Source: an uncultured Eubacteriales bacterium
GTDB lineage: Bacteria; Bacillota_A; Clostridia; Oscillospirales; Acutalibacteraceae
DNA length: 8,003 nt
Direction of reading: 5' to 3'
Assembly (NCBI GenBank): GCA_934454005.1
Contig: CAKSGI010000073.1
Span: 1-8,003, forward strand
Made by a program: the position numbers and the translations under genes. The notes under the pieces were generated by a model that was given only the letters and a program-made list of their open reading frames with translations, was not told the origin of the DNA and did not search any database. Below, piece by piece: positions 1 through 6,497 of the stretch (positions are counted from its first letter, which is position 1; every line of letters begins with the position of its first letter).

Positions 1-471
1 GTCATGTACTGGTGATTCTTTACTTTGAGCCATTCTTTCCTTTATTATTTCAAATGGTGGAATACAAAACACACTTAATGGTGGCTCAATTAATATATCG
101 TTTTCTACAAATGCTTTTGGTATATCATAAATATTATAATCAGTTTTAATGTAATCTCCATATGCTTTTATATATGTTGTTATTGCATCAAAATATCTAT
201 CTTGTAACACAATTGTATTTTTCTTTGCCAAATAAGGTTTAATAATATTTTTAGTATTTATTATTAGATCAGTAAAAAAATATGAAACAGTAATTGGCAT
301 ATCTTTTTTCCCTAAATTCTGTTTAAACTTTTTTCCTAAATCAGTATATGTCATTGCACCATGATTATATACAGTTTCATATCCTAATTCTTTTATTCTT
401 TCACTTAATAATTTGGTTGTTGTTGTCTTTCCACTACAACATATTCCTTCAAATACTATAAAATTATTCAT
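1..471 (-). CDS. Thymidylate-kinase-like P-loop nucleotide kinase (3' end outside window)
   Basis: Last visible gene of the operon, cut at the window edge after 157 residues; full thymidylate kinases have roughly 200-220. It starts MNNFIVFEGICCSGKTTTTK, where FEGxxxSGKTT is the Walker A loop of the dTMP kinase family (residues 8-17). LQDRYFDAITTY at about residues 90-101 matches the DRY/DRW segment that binds the nucleotide monophosphate in thymidylate and deoxynucleoside kinases. The start is the ATG at 471, preceded by AGGAG at a short spacing; the TAG stop of the CYTH gene forms part of that site (TAGGAG), so coupled translation is likely. Known family role: phosphate transfer from ATP to a (deoxy)nucleotide or nucleoside. 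The P-loop reads GICCSGKT instead of the usual G-x-D-G-x-GKT. With its biosynthetic-looking neighbours, that suggests (inference) a specialised kinase, not the housekeeping Tmk. The substrate cannot be read from the sequence. Confidence 0.8.
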   Translation of the reverse strand, partial: MNNFIVFEGICCSGKTTTTKLLSERIKELGYETVYNHGAMTYTDLGKKFKQNLGKKDMPITVSYFFTDLIINTKNIIKPYLAKKNTIVLQDRYFDAITTYIKAYGDYIKTDYNIYDIPKAFVENDILIEPPLSVFCIPPFEIIKERMAQSKESPVHD

Positions 472-479
472 TTTTACTC

Positions 480-1139
480 CTATCTGTTATTTAAAACAGT
501 ATATCCTCTAAAATATTTGCTGTCTTTTGTTAGTTCTATTGGAAGTTGTGCATTTGAAATCAAGTTATTAACTTTTATCAAATGCCTATCATAATCATAA
601 TCTACATTTGTTGTATTTGGATTTTTCCAATCTTCTATTTCAAGCATTTCTTCGTAAACTGAATTTGATTCATCTTTTTCAAAATATTTAACTTTGTCAT
701 AAGAGACATATAAACGATCACCATCTTTTTCCACTATGCTCACTTCTCTTTTCATATTTGCAAATAATTTTATGTTTAATTGACCTTTTATATCTATATT
801 TAATTCTTTAATAAATTCATTTACATCTTTATATTGACCTCTTAATTTAGTTCCAAGCTCCAGTTTAGATACATAAGGTTTTTGGGGATTACATTTGTTT
901 GTCTTGTATAAAAAACCTTTAAATTGTTCGGTAACCATATTGCTACCTCTCATAACATCTCCTCTTTTTAATATAGAAAAATCATTATCATCATAGTAAG
1001 TTTCGTGTTTTTCTTTTTCAAAACTTTCAACTAATTTATATCCATTTTCATAAAGAAATTCAAGAAATTGTTTTGAAGTATATTTTTCATTCTTCTTTAT
1101 TAAATATTTAAGTTCTCTTTCATAGTTTTCAAATTCCAT
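480..1139 (-). CDS. CYTH-domain protein (triphosphate tunnel metalloenzyme-like)
   Basis: A 219-residue soluble protein with the hallmarks of the CYTH/TTM superfamily (class IV adenylate cyclase, thiamine triphosphatase, inorganic triphosphatase). The N-terminal ExExK signature is present as ERELK at residues 7-11. The basic strands that line the tunnel follow: ILKRGDVMRGS at 56-66, FKGFLYKT at 73-80, and a basic segment around K130-R131. The acidic EIE strand is MLEIE at 165-169, in the place of the metal-binding C-terminal strand. About 50 further residues follow without a match I recognise. Family members bind a triphosphate or nucleotide with Mg2+ or Mn2+ and usually hydrolyse or cyclise it; which reaction occurs here cannot be told. 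Start: ATG at 1139, with AGAGGGA about 8 nt upstream. It lies 21 bp after the methyltransferase gene and 8 bp before the kinase. Pairing with a nucleotide-kinase-like protein fits phosphate or nucleotide chemistry (inference). Confidence 0.75.
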   Translation of the reverse strand: MEFENYERELKYLIKKNEKYTSKQFLEFLYENGYKLVESFEKEKHETYYDDNDFSILKRGDVMRGSNMVTEQFKGFLYKTNKCNPQKPYVSKLELGTKLRGQYKDVNEFIKELNIDIKGQLNIKLFANMKREVSIVEKDGDRLYVSYDKVKYFEKDESNSVYEEMLEIEDWKNPNTTNVDYDYDRHLIKVNNLISNAQLPIELTKDSKYFRGYTVLNNR

Positions 1140-1160
1140 ATAAAATCCCTCTTTTCAATC

Positions 1161-1955
1161 TTATTTAACACTTATAAATACGCCTGTTTCCCTTGGAATA
1201 TTTATAGCACCATCTTTAACTCTTATATCTTCAAAGTAGTTATACAAATTTAATAGGCTTTCATCTGAATATCCTGAAATAGATTTGGTTGACTTTAACC
1301 ATTCTATTAAATCTTGTGTATTAGTAATTGCAAGTATATTTTCATAATCAAATCTTTGAACATTTTTAAAGTATTTACTTAAAATCTCACTACCATTTTG
1401 AAGATTAAAAGGTAACTGTTCCGTAAAGGCAGTAGATGTTGGTTCCAATTTTACTATTGCATTATGTAAAAATGGTCTCATTCCTCCATTTCCATCTGTT
1501 GCAGAATAAAATATTCCATTTCCCTTTAAAACTCTTTTCACTTCTAGCAATGCTTTGTTTAAATCTGGTACATGAAATAACATATGATTTGCAATTACAA
1601 CATCAAATGTTTCGTTTTCAAACGGAATTTCTTGTATGTCAATTTTCCTTATTGAAACATTTTCACTTGTAGAAAATTTTTTTCTAACTAAATCTAGCAT
1701 ACCTTCTGAAAAATCTGATAATACTAAACTACAACCGTTTGGTAATGTTTCAATTTTATCATCCCAATGACTTCCATTCCCACACCCTAATTCTAATATT
1801 TTCATATTTTCTTTAAAATCATATTTATCAAACAACCAATCTGCAAAATTATATTTATTAGTTGTATATTTCTTATAAAAATTAATCCTCATTGCTAAAT
1901 TTTTATCATCTGAAAATTGATTTTTTACATTTCTAGTTACATTCATAATTGCCAT
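1161..1955 (-). CDS. Class I SAM-dependent methyltransferase (Methyltransf_11/25 type)
   Basis: A 264-residue Rossmann-fold methyltransferase. Motif I, which binds SAM, is ILELGCGNG at residues 53-61. The acidic end of strand 2 is SDFSEGML at 80-87, with D81 expected to contact the SAM ribose. DIQEIPF at 106-112 contacts the adenine in relatives, and FDVVIANHMLFHV at 117-129 is motif IV with the post-motif helix. LLEVKRVLKGNGIFY follows as the motif VI region. The first 45 residues are a helical cap common in Firmicutes relatives. It resembles the UbiE-like small-molecule branch more than DNA or rRNA methylases; the acceptor is unknown. Start: ATG at 1955, with an ideal AAGGAGG 7 nt upstream. 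A second ATG three codons in has no ribosome site of its own. The stop codon of the upstream radical SAM gene lies inside that site (ATAAGGAGG), so coupled translation is expected. It would act on a product of the two radical SAM enzymes (inference). Confidence 0.88.
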   Translation of the reverse strand: MAIMNVTRNVKNQFSDDKNLAMRINFYKKYTTNKYNFADWLFDKYDFKENMKILELGCGNGSHWDDKIETLPNGCSLVLSDFSEGMLDLVRKKFSTSENVSIRKIDIQEIPFENETFDVVIANHMLFHVPDLNKALLEVKRVLKGNGIFYSATDGNGGMRPFLHNAIVKLEPTSTAFTEQLPFNLQNGSEILSKYFKNVQRFDYENILAITNTQDLIEWLKSTKSISGYSDESLLNLYNYFEDIRVKDGAINIPRETGVFISVK

Positions 1956-1967
1956 ATATATACCTCC

Positions 1968-3755
1968 TTATCTTATAAATGGATTTTCTTTACCATCATA
2001 ATTTAGATTATACTTTTCACACAAGGCTTGTCCACTTCTATTTATAGAACTATAAAATTCAGAATTACCTATAATTTGAGCTATAACTTTTTCATTAAGT
2101 TCTCTTTCTGTAATTCCTCTTTCTACATCATCTAGAACCATTTTCATAAAATCTAAATCTTTTAATTTTAATTGATAAAACAAATCATAAAATGACTTTT
2201 CTCCAGTCTCATCAATAGCTTTTGGAGATGAAATAGGATCAATAATCATATCATATAACTTCATGTGTGATTTATGCCATTTTTTTAAAGCATTATAAGT
2301 CAACTTTACTTTTGGGTCTACAATTTCATATTTATTATTGTCATATACATCATTTTTTACAATCTTATCTTCTTTCTTTAACTTTTCTGTATATAAAGTT
2401 CCGTCTGCTGCAAACATTTCTGAAAAAATTCCTTTTGTTATAATCCAATCATATTCTCTTAAGAACTCATAATTTTCTTTTAATTCTTCAAAAGTAGTAT
2501 TATCATCAAATAAAATGAAACCTGCTTGAACATAAATTCCATGTTTTTTTAGGATATCTAATGCCCTTTTATTGTCTTCTAAACTAGCACTCTTGTTCAT
2601 TCTTTTTAATGCCGTATTAGAACCATTTTCAATTCCACAAGCAAATGAATGAAATCCTGCTTCTTTTAAATATTTTATTTTTTCATCTTCAACCTGATCT
2701 GCTTTTAAAGATCCTCTTAATGAAACATTAATTCCTCTTGATTTTATTTTTTCACAAAATTCTTTTGCCCACTGTTCATTTCTTTCTTGTTCTAAGAAAC
2801 TATCATCTATAACCTTAATGTACTTAACTCCCATATTTTGAAGTTGCTCCAATTCATCTACAATACTATCAACACTTCTACCTCTCCATTTTCTTCCGTT
2901 AGATAACTTATTAAAAGCATTGACTGAACAAAATAAGCAATTTCCCATGCAACCTCTTGCCGTTAAAATATTTACCGTAGATTTTCTATCTTTTGCCATA
3001 TTCATAGTATCTCTTGCAGGAAATGGTATAACATCCAAATCAGATATTAAATCTCTTTTTTCTGTTCTTACTGTTTTTCCATCTTTCTCAAAAACTATAC
3101 CTTTTATATCTTCAATTTTTCTGTCTGAGTTTTCAGTAAAATAATCAGATACTTCAACAATAGATTCTTCTCCCTCTCCAATCATTGCAATATCAAATAC
3201 ACCATCTTTTACAAATTTTTGAGGATTAAATGATGGTCCAAAACCACCACCCATTAATTTTATTTCTGGTCTAACTTCTTTTATTCTTTTTGCTAGTTCT
3301 ATTGATTTATCATTGTTTGACATATAACATGAAACACCAACGATAGCTACCTCTTTATCATTTAAAATTCTTCTTAATACTTCTTCATCACTTAATCCTC
3401 CTAGCCATCCATCAATTATCTCAACATTATATCCTCTTTTTCTTAAAACAGCAGTCAAATAAGCTAATCCTAGATTCTCTTCAGAAGTTCTATGTGTATC
3501 TGGTGATAAAGTTGTTAAAATAATTTTATTTTTTCTTTTTCTCATAATATTTTGAAGGTATTTCTGATATTCTTGAATATTGCTATCATCATCTCCTTCA
3601 ATATGGATAATTAATTTTGATTTATCTATAATAACACATTTTCCATCATGTGTTGTAAAAAGAAAGTCATTATCTTCATAGTTTAGTCTACACATATTTT
3701 TAACTTTTTCATTAGTAAGAGTCATATTTTTTCTAACGATAATTTCAGATTCCAT
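1968..3755 (-). CDS. B12-binding-domain radical SAM protein (cobalamin-dependent class)
   Basis: A 595-residue protein in three parts. Residues 1-75 are an N-terminal extension I do not recognise. Residues about 77-210 look like a cobalamin-binding Rossmann domain, with IILTTLSPDTHR, LGLAYLTAVLRKRGYNVEII, VAIVGVSCYM, IKLMGGGFGPSF and the typical IGEGEES near its end. It lacks DxHxxG, as do many members, so the cobalamin is probably bound base-off without a histidine ligand. The radical SAM domain follows, with RGCMGNCLFCSV giving CxxxCxxC at C269, C273 and C276 for the 4Fe-4S cluster. The C-terminal ~160 residues are an extra domain of unknown role. Such enzymes methylate unactivated carbon or phosphorus, or catalyse other radical reactions on small molecules or peptides; the substrate here is unknown. 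Start: ATG at 3755 with AAGGAGAG upstream; the previous gene's TAA forms the left edge of that site, 12 bp before this gene. Confidence 0.9.
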   Translation of the reverse strand: MESEIIVRKNMTLTNEKVKNMCRLNYEDNDFLFTTHDGKCVIIDKSKLIIHIEGDDDSNIQEYQKYLQNIMRKRKNKIILTTLSPDTHRTSEENLGLAYLTAVLRKRGYNVEIIDGWLGGLSDEEVLRRILNDKEVAIVGVSCYMSNNDKSIELAKRIKEVRPEIKLMGGGFGPSFNPQKFVKDGVFDIAMIGEGEESIVEVSDYFTENSDRKIEDIKGIVFEKDGKTVRTEKRDLISDLDVIPFPARDTMNMAKDRKSTVNILTARGCMGNCLFCSVNAFNKLSNGRKWRGRSVDSIVDELEQLQNMGVKYIKVIDDSFLEQERNEQWAKEFCEKIKSRGINVSLRGSLKADQVEDEKIKYLKEAGFHSFACGIENGSNTALKRMNKSASLEDNKRALDILKKHGIYVQAGFILFDDNTTFEELKENYEFLREYDWIITKGIFSEMFAADGTLYTEKLKKEDKIVKNDVYDNNKYEIVDPKVKLTYNALKKWHKSHMKLYDMIIDPISSPKAIDETGEKSFYDLFYQLKLKDLDFMKMVLDDVERGITERELNEKVIAQIIGNSEFYSSINRSGQALCEKYNLNYDGKENPFIR

Positions 3756-3767
3756 ATTAACTCTCCT

Positions 3768-4880
3768 TTATTTTTTTGGTTTTCCTATCCAAGTGCATAA
3801 ATAATTTTCATGTACTAATTTTTTATTACTTTTTTTATAGTCAATATTTTTATCAATCTCAATATCTTTAAAGCAAAATGGATCTCGTGCGTATAAATCT
3901 TTTTCACCTGTTTCACATTTTTTATATGTATATGCCATTGCAAAGCAACCACCTCTACATATTTCAGCTTTGTCGCAATCTTTACAACCTTCAATATTTT
4001 TATAATTTTCTTTTCTAGTTTTAAAAGCTTTAAATTGCTCTGAATTTATAATATCAAATATATCATCTTTTAATAAATCACCAACTCTATAGTCATGCAT
4101 ATATACACATGGAGATACAGGTATTTTTCCATCTGGCGTTATAGAATTTATTCTCATTGAATAGATTCCACAAGCACATCCTTTAACTTTATTATTTTGC
4201 TTTAGTCCTGATAATGTTGGTTCACTTAATTCAACAGTATCACATTTTTCAAATAAATATTTATAATTTTCTAACACTTGTTCTTTTGAAGGTACAAGTT
4301 TAAAATGTTGTAATTGTATTGGTTTAAGTAAATTAAATCTTATATTAGAATCATATTTTTTGGCTATTTCTAATAATGCATCTATTCTGTCTTTTGTAAA
4401 GTTCCAGTTCATTGCACACATTATAATTCCTGATTCAATATTGTATTCTTTACAAATTCCTAATGCTTGAATAGCATATTTATAAACATCTCCACCTCTA
4501 TTTTCATTATGTTCTTTTTCGAAAGGTGAATCAAAGCTAATATCTACATCATTTAATAATTCTAAGCATTCTGGATATGTATTTTTTAATGCAATAAGGC
4601 TTATTCCAGCAGTTGTTATACCTACCTTTATATTTCTTTTATTTAGCTCTTTTAATATATATGGTAGCATACTTTTTTTAACATCCAAACCATTAGTAAA
4701 AATTGGTTCATTACCGCCTAAATTAACTGTTTCAACATTTAATTTTTCAATTTGTTCTATAACCTTATCAACTATTTCTTTCGTTAAATTTTTTCCTTTC
4801 TGTCTAACTGAAAAAGAATAACAATGTTTACATTTACATGGACAGTCATTTCCTAATGTCCAGCCTATATTTTTTATCAT
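3768..4880 (-). CDS. Radical SAM/SPASM domain protein
   Basis: First gene of the operon, 370 residues. The radical SAM motif sits at the very N-terminus: C13, C17 and C20 in NDCPCKCKHCYS give CxxxCxxC, with an additional C15 inside it. LGGNEP near residues 54-59 corresponds to the GGEP motif that holds the SAM amino group, and DISFDSP matches the later strand of the barrel. The C-terminus is a SPASM domain for auxiliary Fe-S clusters: CACGIYSMRINSITPDGK, then a PC pair, then CKDCDKAEICRGGC, and a final DPFCF. SPASM enzymes mature peptides (PqqE, sactipeptide and similar), modify enzymes (anaerobic sulfatase maturation) or act on small molecules (BtrN). With no peptide gene beside it, the substrate cannot be assigned. 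Start: ATG at 4880, with GGAGG 9 nt upstream and a strong promoter immediately before it. The protein is cytosolic and its chemistry is oxygen-sensitive, which fits an anaerobe. Confidence 0.9.
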   Translation of the reverse strand: MIKNIGWTLGNDCPCKCKHCYSFSVRQKGKNLTKEIVDKVIEQIEKLNVETVNLGGNEPIFTNGLDVKKSMLPYILKELNKRNIKVGITTAGISLIALKNTYPECLELLNDVDISFDSPFEKEHNENRGGDVYKYAIQALGICKEYNIESGIIMCAMNWNFTKDRIDALLEIAKKYDSNIRFNLLKPIQLQHFKLVPSKEQVLENYKYLFEKCDTVELSEPTLSGLKQNNKVKGCACGIYSMRINSITPDGKIPVSPCVYMHDYRVGDLLKDDIFDIINSEQFKAFKTRKENYKNIEGCKDCDKAEICRGGCFAMAYTYKKCETGEKDLYARDPFCFKDIEIDKNIDYKKSNKKLVHENYLCTWIGKPKK

Positions 4881-4906
4881 ATAAAAATACCTCCATTTCC
4901 AACAAA

Positions 4907-4935
4907 ATTATACCATTTTATGTAAATTCTGTCAA
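4907..4935 (-). promoter_or_regulatory. Perfect vegetative (sigma-A type) promoter of the radical SAM operon
   Basis: On the minus strand, TTGACA (4935-4930) and TATAAT (4912-4907) are separated by exactly 17 bp. Both boxes match consensus at every position. The predicted transcript start near 4900 gives a leader of only about 20 nt, just enough to hold the GGAGG at 4894-4890 before the ATG at 4880. There is no room in the leader for a riboswitch or attenuator. I see no clear operator palindrome over the promoter. Expression therefore looks strong and constitutive unless a repressor binds a site I cannot recognise. Confidence 0.88.
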
Positions 4936-4998
4936 ATGGATTTTTATAATTAACCATTAAAATTCAGCTAAAAATATGTATTTACATTATTTTTAATT

Positions 4999-5044
4999 GA
5001 AAGCCATAAAACGATCTTAAACTAAAATCCATTTTATGGCTTTC
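4999..5044 (-). terminator. 13-bp perfect hairpin after the histidine phosphatase gene (possible terminator)
   Basis: GAAAGCCATAAAA (4999-5011) and its exact reverse complement TTTTATGGCTTTC (5032-5044) enclose a 20-nt loop. The hairpin begins 2 nt after the stop codon of the histidine phosphatase gene and sits about 60 bp before the next promoter, the right place for an intrinsic terminator. Against this, the stem is AT-rich, the loop is long, and the minus-strand sequence after it is AATTAAAAAT, not a T run. The only Ts lie within the stem (GGCTTTC). It may be a weak terminator or a 3'-end stabilising stem. The perfect pairing itself is certain. Confidence 0.6.
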
Positions 5045-5046
5045 TA

Positions 5047-5676
5047 CTAATCTATTTGTTCTAAGTTAATCAATTCATTTTTTCTAAAAGTCAATTTTAA
5101 TAAACATGGTGATTTTATATTTAATATTAAATCATCTTTGTAAACAAGTTTAACATTTTCATTTACCTTACACCAATTTAACAAAAAGAATTTTATTGAA
5201 CCTCCATGGCTAATTACTGCAATTCTTTTTCCTTCATATTCTTTAATTATTTTATCAAAAAAAATATTCATTCTTTCTCTAGTTTGCTCTGCACTTTCTC
5301 CATCAGATGTTCTAAATGTTCTATCTAATAATTGTTCTTGTGAAGGATCTCTTGTTTTTTTATCCTTCATAAATTCTCCTAATTCTTTTAAATTTCCTAG
5401 TTTTCTTTCACTTAAGTTATTATCTAAATTAAAAATTAAATTATTTTCATATGCAATATATTTTGCTGTAGCCTTAGCTCTAGTATAACTGCTTGACCAA
5501 ATAATATCTAAATTTTTCAATTCATTATTTTTACTTAATTTTTTTGCTTGTTCCTCTCCTTCTACTGACAAGATTTCTTTTTCATTAATCATTTGAGAAT
5601 CTTCATTTGTATTTCTAATACCATTTTCGTCAACAGTTTCAGCATGTCTAACTAAATATATTATTGTATCTTTCAC
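5047..5676 (-). CDS. Histidine phosphatase superfamily protein (phosphoglycerate mutase-like)
   Basis: A 209-residue branch 1 histidine phosphatase. The phospho-acceptor motif is LVRHAET at residues 8-14, with catalytic His11 and Arg10. SSSYTRAKATA at 61-71 supplies a further phosphate-pocket Arg, LSERKLGN at 88-95 is the conserved L-x-E-x-x-x-G block, DGES at 125-128 carries the likely acid E127, and ISHGGSI at 155-161 holds the second catalytic His157. Members dephosphorylate sugar phosphates, nucleotides or cofactor precursors (CobC, for example); the substrate is not evident. The start is GTG at 5676: AGGGGGA lies 7-8 nt upstream, and the RHA motif is then at the usual distance from the N-terminus. 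It has its own promoter and is followed by a hairpin, so it is probably a single-gene transcript between the integrase and the radical SAM operon. Whether it works with that operon is open; phosphate chemistry would be a shared theme (inference). Confidence 0.88.
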   Translation of the reverse strand: MKDTIIYLVRHAETVDENGIRNTNEDSQMINEKEILSVEGEEQAKKLSKNNELKNLDIIWSSSYTRAKATAKYIAYENNLIFNLDNNLSERKLGNLKELGEFMKDKKTRDPSQEQLLDRTFRTSDGESAEQTRERMNIFFDKIIKEYEGKRIAVISHGGSIKFFLLNWCKVNENVKLVYKDDLILNIKSPCLLKLTFRKNELINLEQID

Positions 5677-5702
5677 TTTACTTTCCCCCTCTTTTCTTTT
5701 TT

Positions 5703-5731
5703 ATTATAACAATAGAAACAATATATTGCAA
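5703..5731 (-). promoter_or_regulatory. Probable vegetative promoter of the histidine phosphatase gene
   Basis: On the minus strand, TTGCAA (5731-5726, 4 of 6 to consensus) is followed after 17 bp by a perfect TATAAT (5708-5703). The predicted start near 5696 leaves a leader of about 20 nt carrying the AGGGGGA ribosome site. It fits the 81-bp gap between the integrase stop and the phosphatase start. An 8-bp direct repeat AATCATTT (5730-5737 and 5744-5751, plus strand) touches the -35 box; it could be a regulator site but is short enough to be chance. Confidence 0.65.
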
Positions 5732-5757
5732 TCATTTATTACAAATCATTTTTTAAT

Positions 5758-6417
5758 TCAATAATTCATAATCTCATCTATTACATCAGATTTCATAATT
5801 TCTTCTAACATATCATTTGCTTCTTTTCTTGTTTCATCTGAGCTTGATATATAATAATTTTCAGTTGTTTCTATTCTACTATGACCTAAAATATCTGCAA
5901 CATCTCTAATTTCTGCTCCATTTCGTAGAATCTTAGTTGCATAACTTCCTCTTAAATCATAAAATCTACAATTCTTTATTCTAAGTTCATTATGTATTAT
6001 TTTAAAAGGATATTTTATAATATCTGTTCCTACATATAATCCATTATTTTTTGTAAATACCATTTCTACACTTTTTAAATTTTTATATTTACCTTCAACA
6101 ATTTTATATTCATTTATTTTTCCATACTCATTTTTAATAGGTTCAAGTTCATATTTTTTATATTTTCTTCCATATTTTTTTTTAAAAAGTTTTTGTTTTT
6201 CTTTATATTTGCATATTATTTTATATAAAGTTTCTGATATCAAAACCTCTCTACAACTTCCTGTCGTTTTTGTTGTCCCCAAAAACCATCTCCCTTTATC
6301 ATCTTTCTTTTTACAATATACTGTTTTGTTTATTTTAATAACTCTATTTTCTAAATCAATATCATTCCATGTTAGTGCAAATACTTCTCCTGTTCTCATT
6401 CCTGTATAACAAGCCAT
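5758..6417 (-). CDS. C-terminal catalytic part of the tyrosine recombinase (frameshift fragment)
   Basis: Catalytic domain of a lambda-type integrase. Visible signatures are box I TGMRTGEVFALTW with the first catalytic Arg, a beta-hairpin GTTKTTGSCREV with a candidate catalytic Lys, box II YDLRGSYATKI with the second Arg, and GHSRIETTENYY with the conserved His and the nucleophilic Tyr. The usual box II HxLRH is YDLRG here, so the His before the Arg is a Tyr; I believe related clostridial integrases share this, so it need not mean loss of function. The ATG at 6417 is an internal Met of the original protein (…FICAFLMACYTG…) and lacks a convincing ribosome site. The open frame extends upstream to the frameshift near 6506. 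On its own this piece would lack both DNA-binding domains and probably would not recombine DNA. Confidence 0.82.
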   Translation of the reverse strand: MACYTGMRTGEVFALTWNDIDLENRVIKINKTVYCKKKDDKGRWFLGTTKTTGSCREVLISETLYKIICKYKEKQKLFKKKYGRKYKKYELEPIKNEYGKINEYKIVEGKYKNLKSVEMVFTKNNGLYVGTDIIKYPFKIIHNELRIKNCRFYDLRGSYATKILRNGAEIRDVADILGHSRIETTENYYISSSDETRKEANDMLEEIMKSDVIDEIMNY

Positions 6418-6497
6418 TAAAAAAGCACATATAAAAGTATCATTATTTTTAAATCTTAATAAAATTTTATCAATTTCTTCTTGAGAATAAATATGTT

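Noticed and set aside
1436..1672. Plus-strand ORF of 78 codons opposite the methyltransferase.
   Set aside because: It lies wholly antisense to a well-supported gene, has a Leu/Phe/His-rich composition typical of a shadow frame, and has no ribosome site that I can see.
2920..3144. Plus-strand ORF of 74 codons opposite the B12-type radical SAM gene.
   Set aside because: It is antisense to the conserved radical SAM core and is a shadow of that reading frame.
1..4880. A viperin-type antiviral system, suggested by a radical SAM enzyme near a thymidylate-kinase-like protein (compare viperin and CMPK2).
   Set aside because: The radical SAM motif is CPCKCKHC with a C-terminal SPASM domain, and the second enzyme is a B12 type; neither carries the CNYxCGFCF-like signature of viperins. 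Only the kinase association is similar.
4877..4957. A 26-codon minus-strand ORF (MVNYKNPFDRIYIKWYNFVG...) ending in an ATGA overlap with the SPASM radical SAM start; a tempting precursor peptide.
   Set aside because: It has no ribosome binding site, and both promoter boxes and the GGAGG of the next gene lie inside it, so the main transcript begins within the ORF and would lack its start.
4881..5046. Riboswitch (cobalamin or SAM) ahead of the radical SAM operon.
   Set aside because: The predicted leader is only about 20 nt and the gap has no multi-helix conserved core; the single hairpin lies upstream of the promoter.
6209..6409. Plus-strand ORF of 66 codons opposite the integrase catalytic part.
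   Set aside because: It is antisense to conserved integrase motifs; its hydrophobic look comes from reverse-reading Lys/Glu-rich codons.
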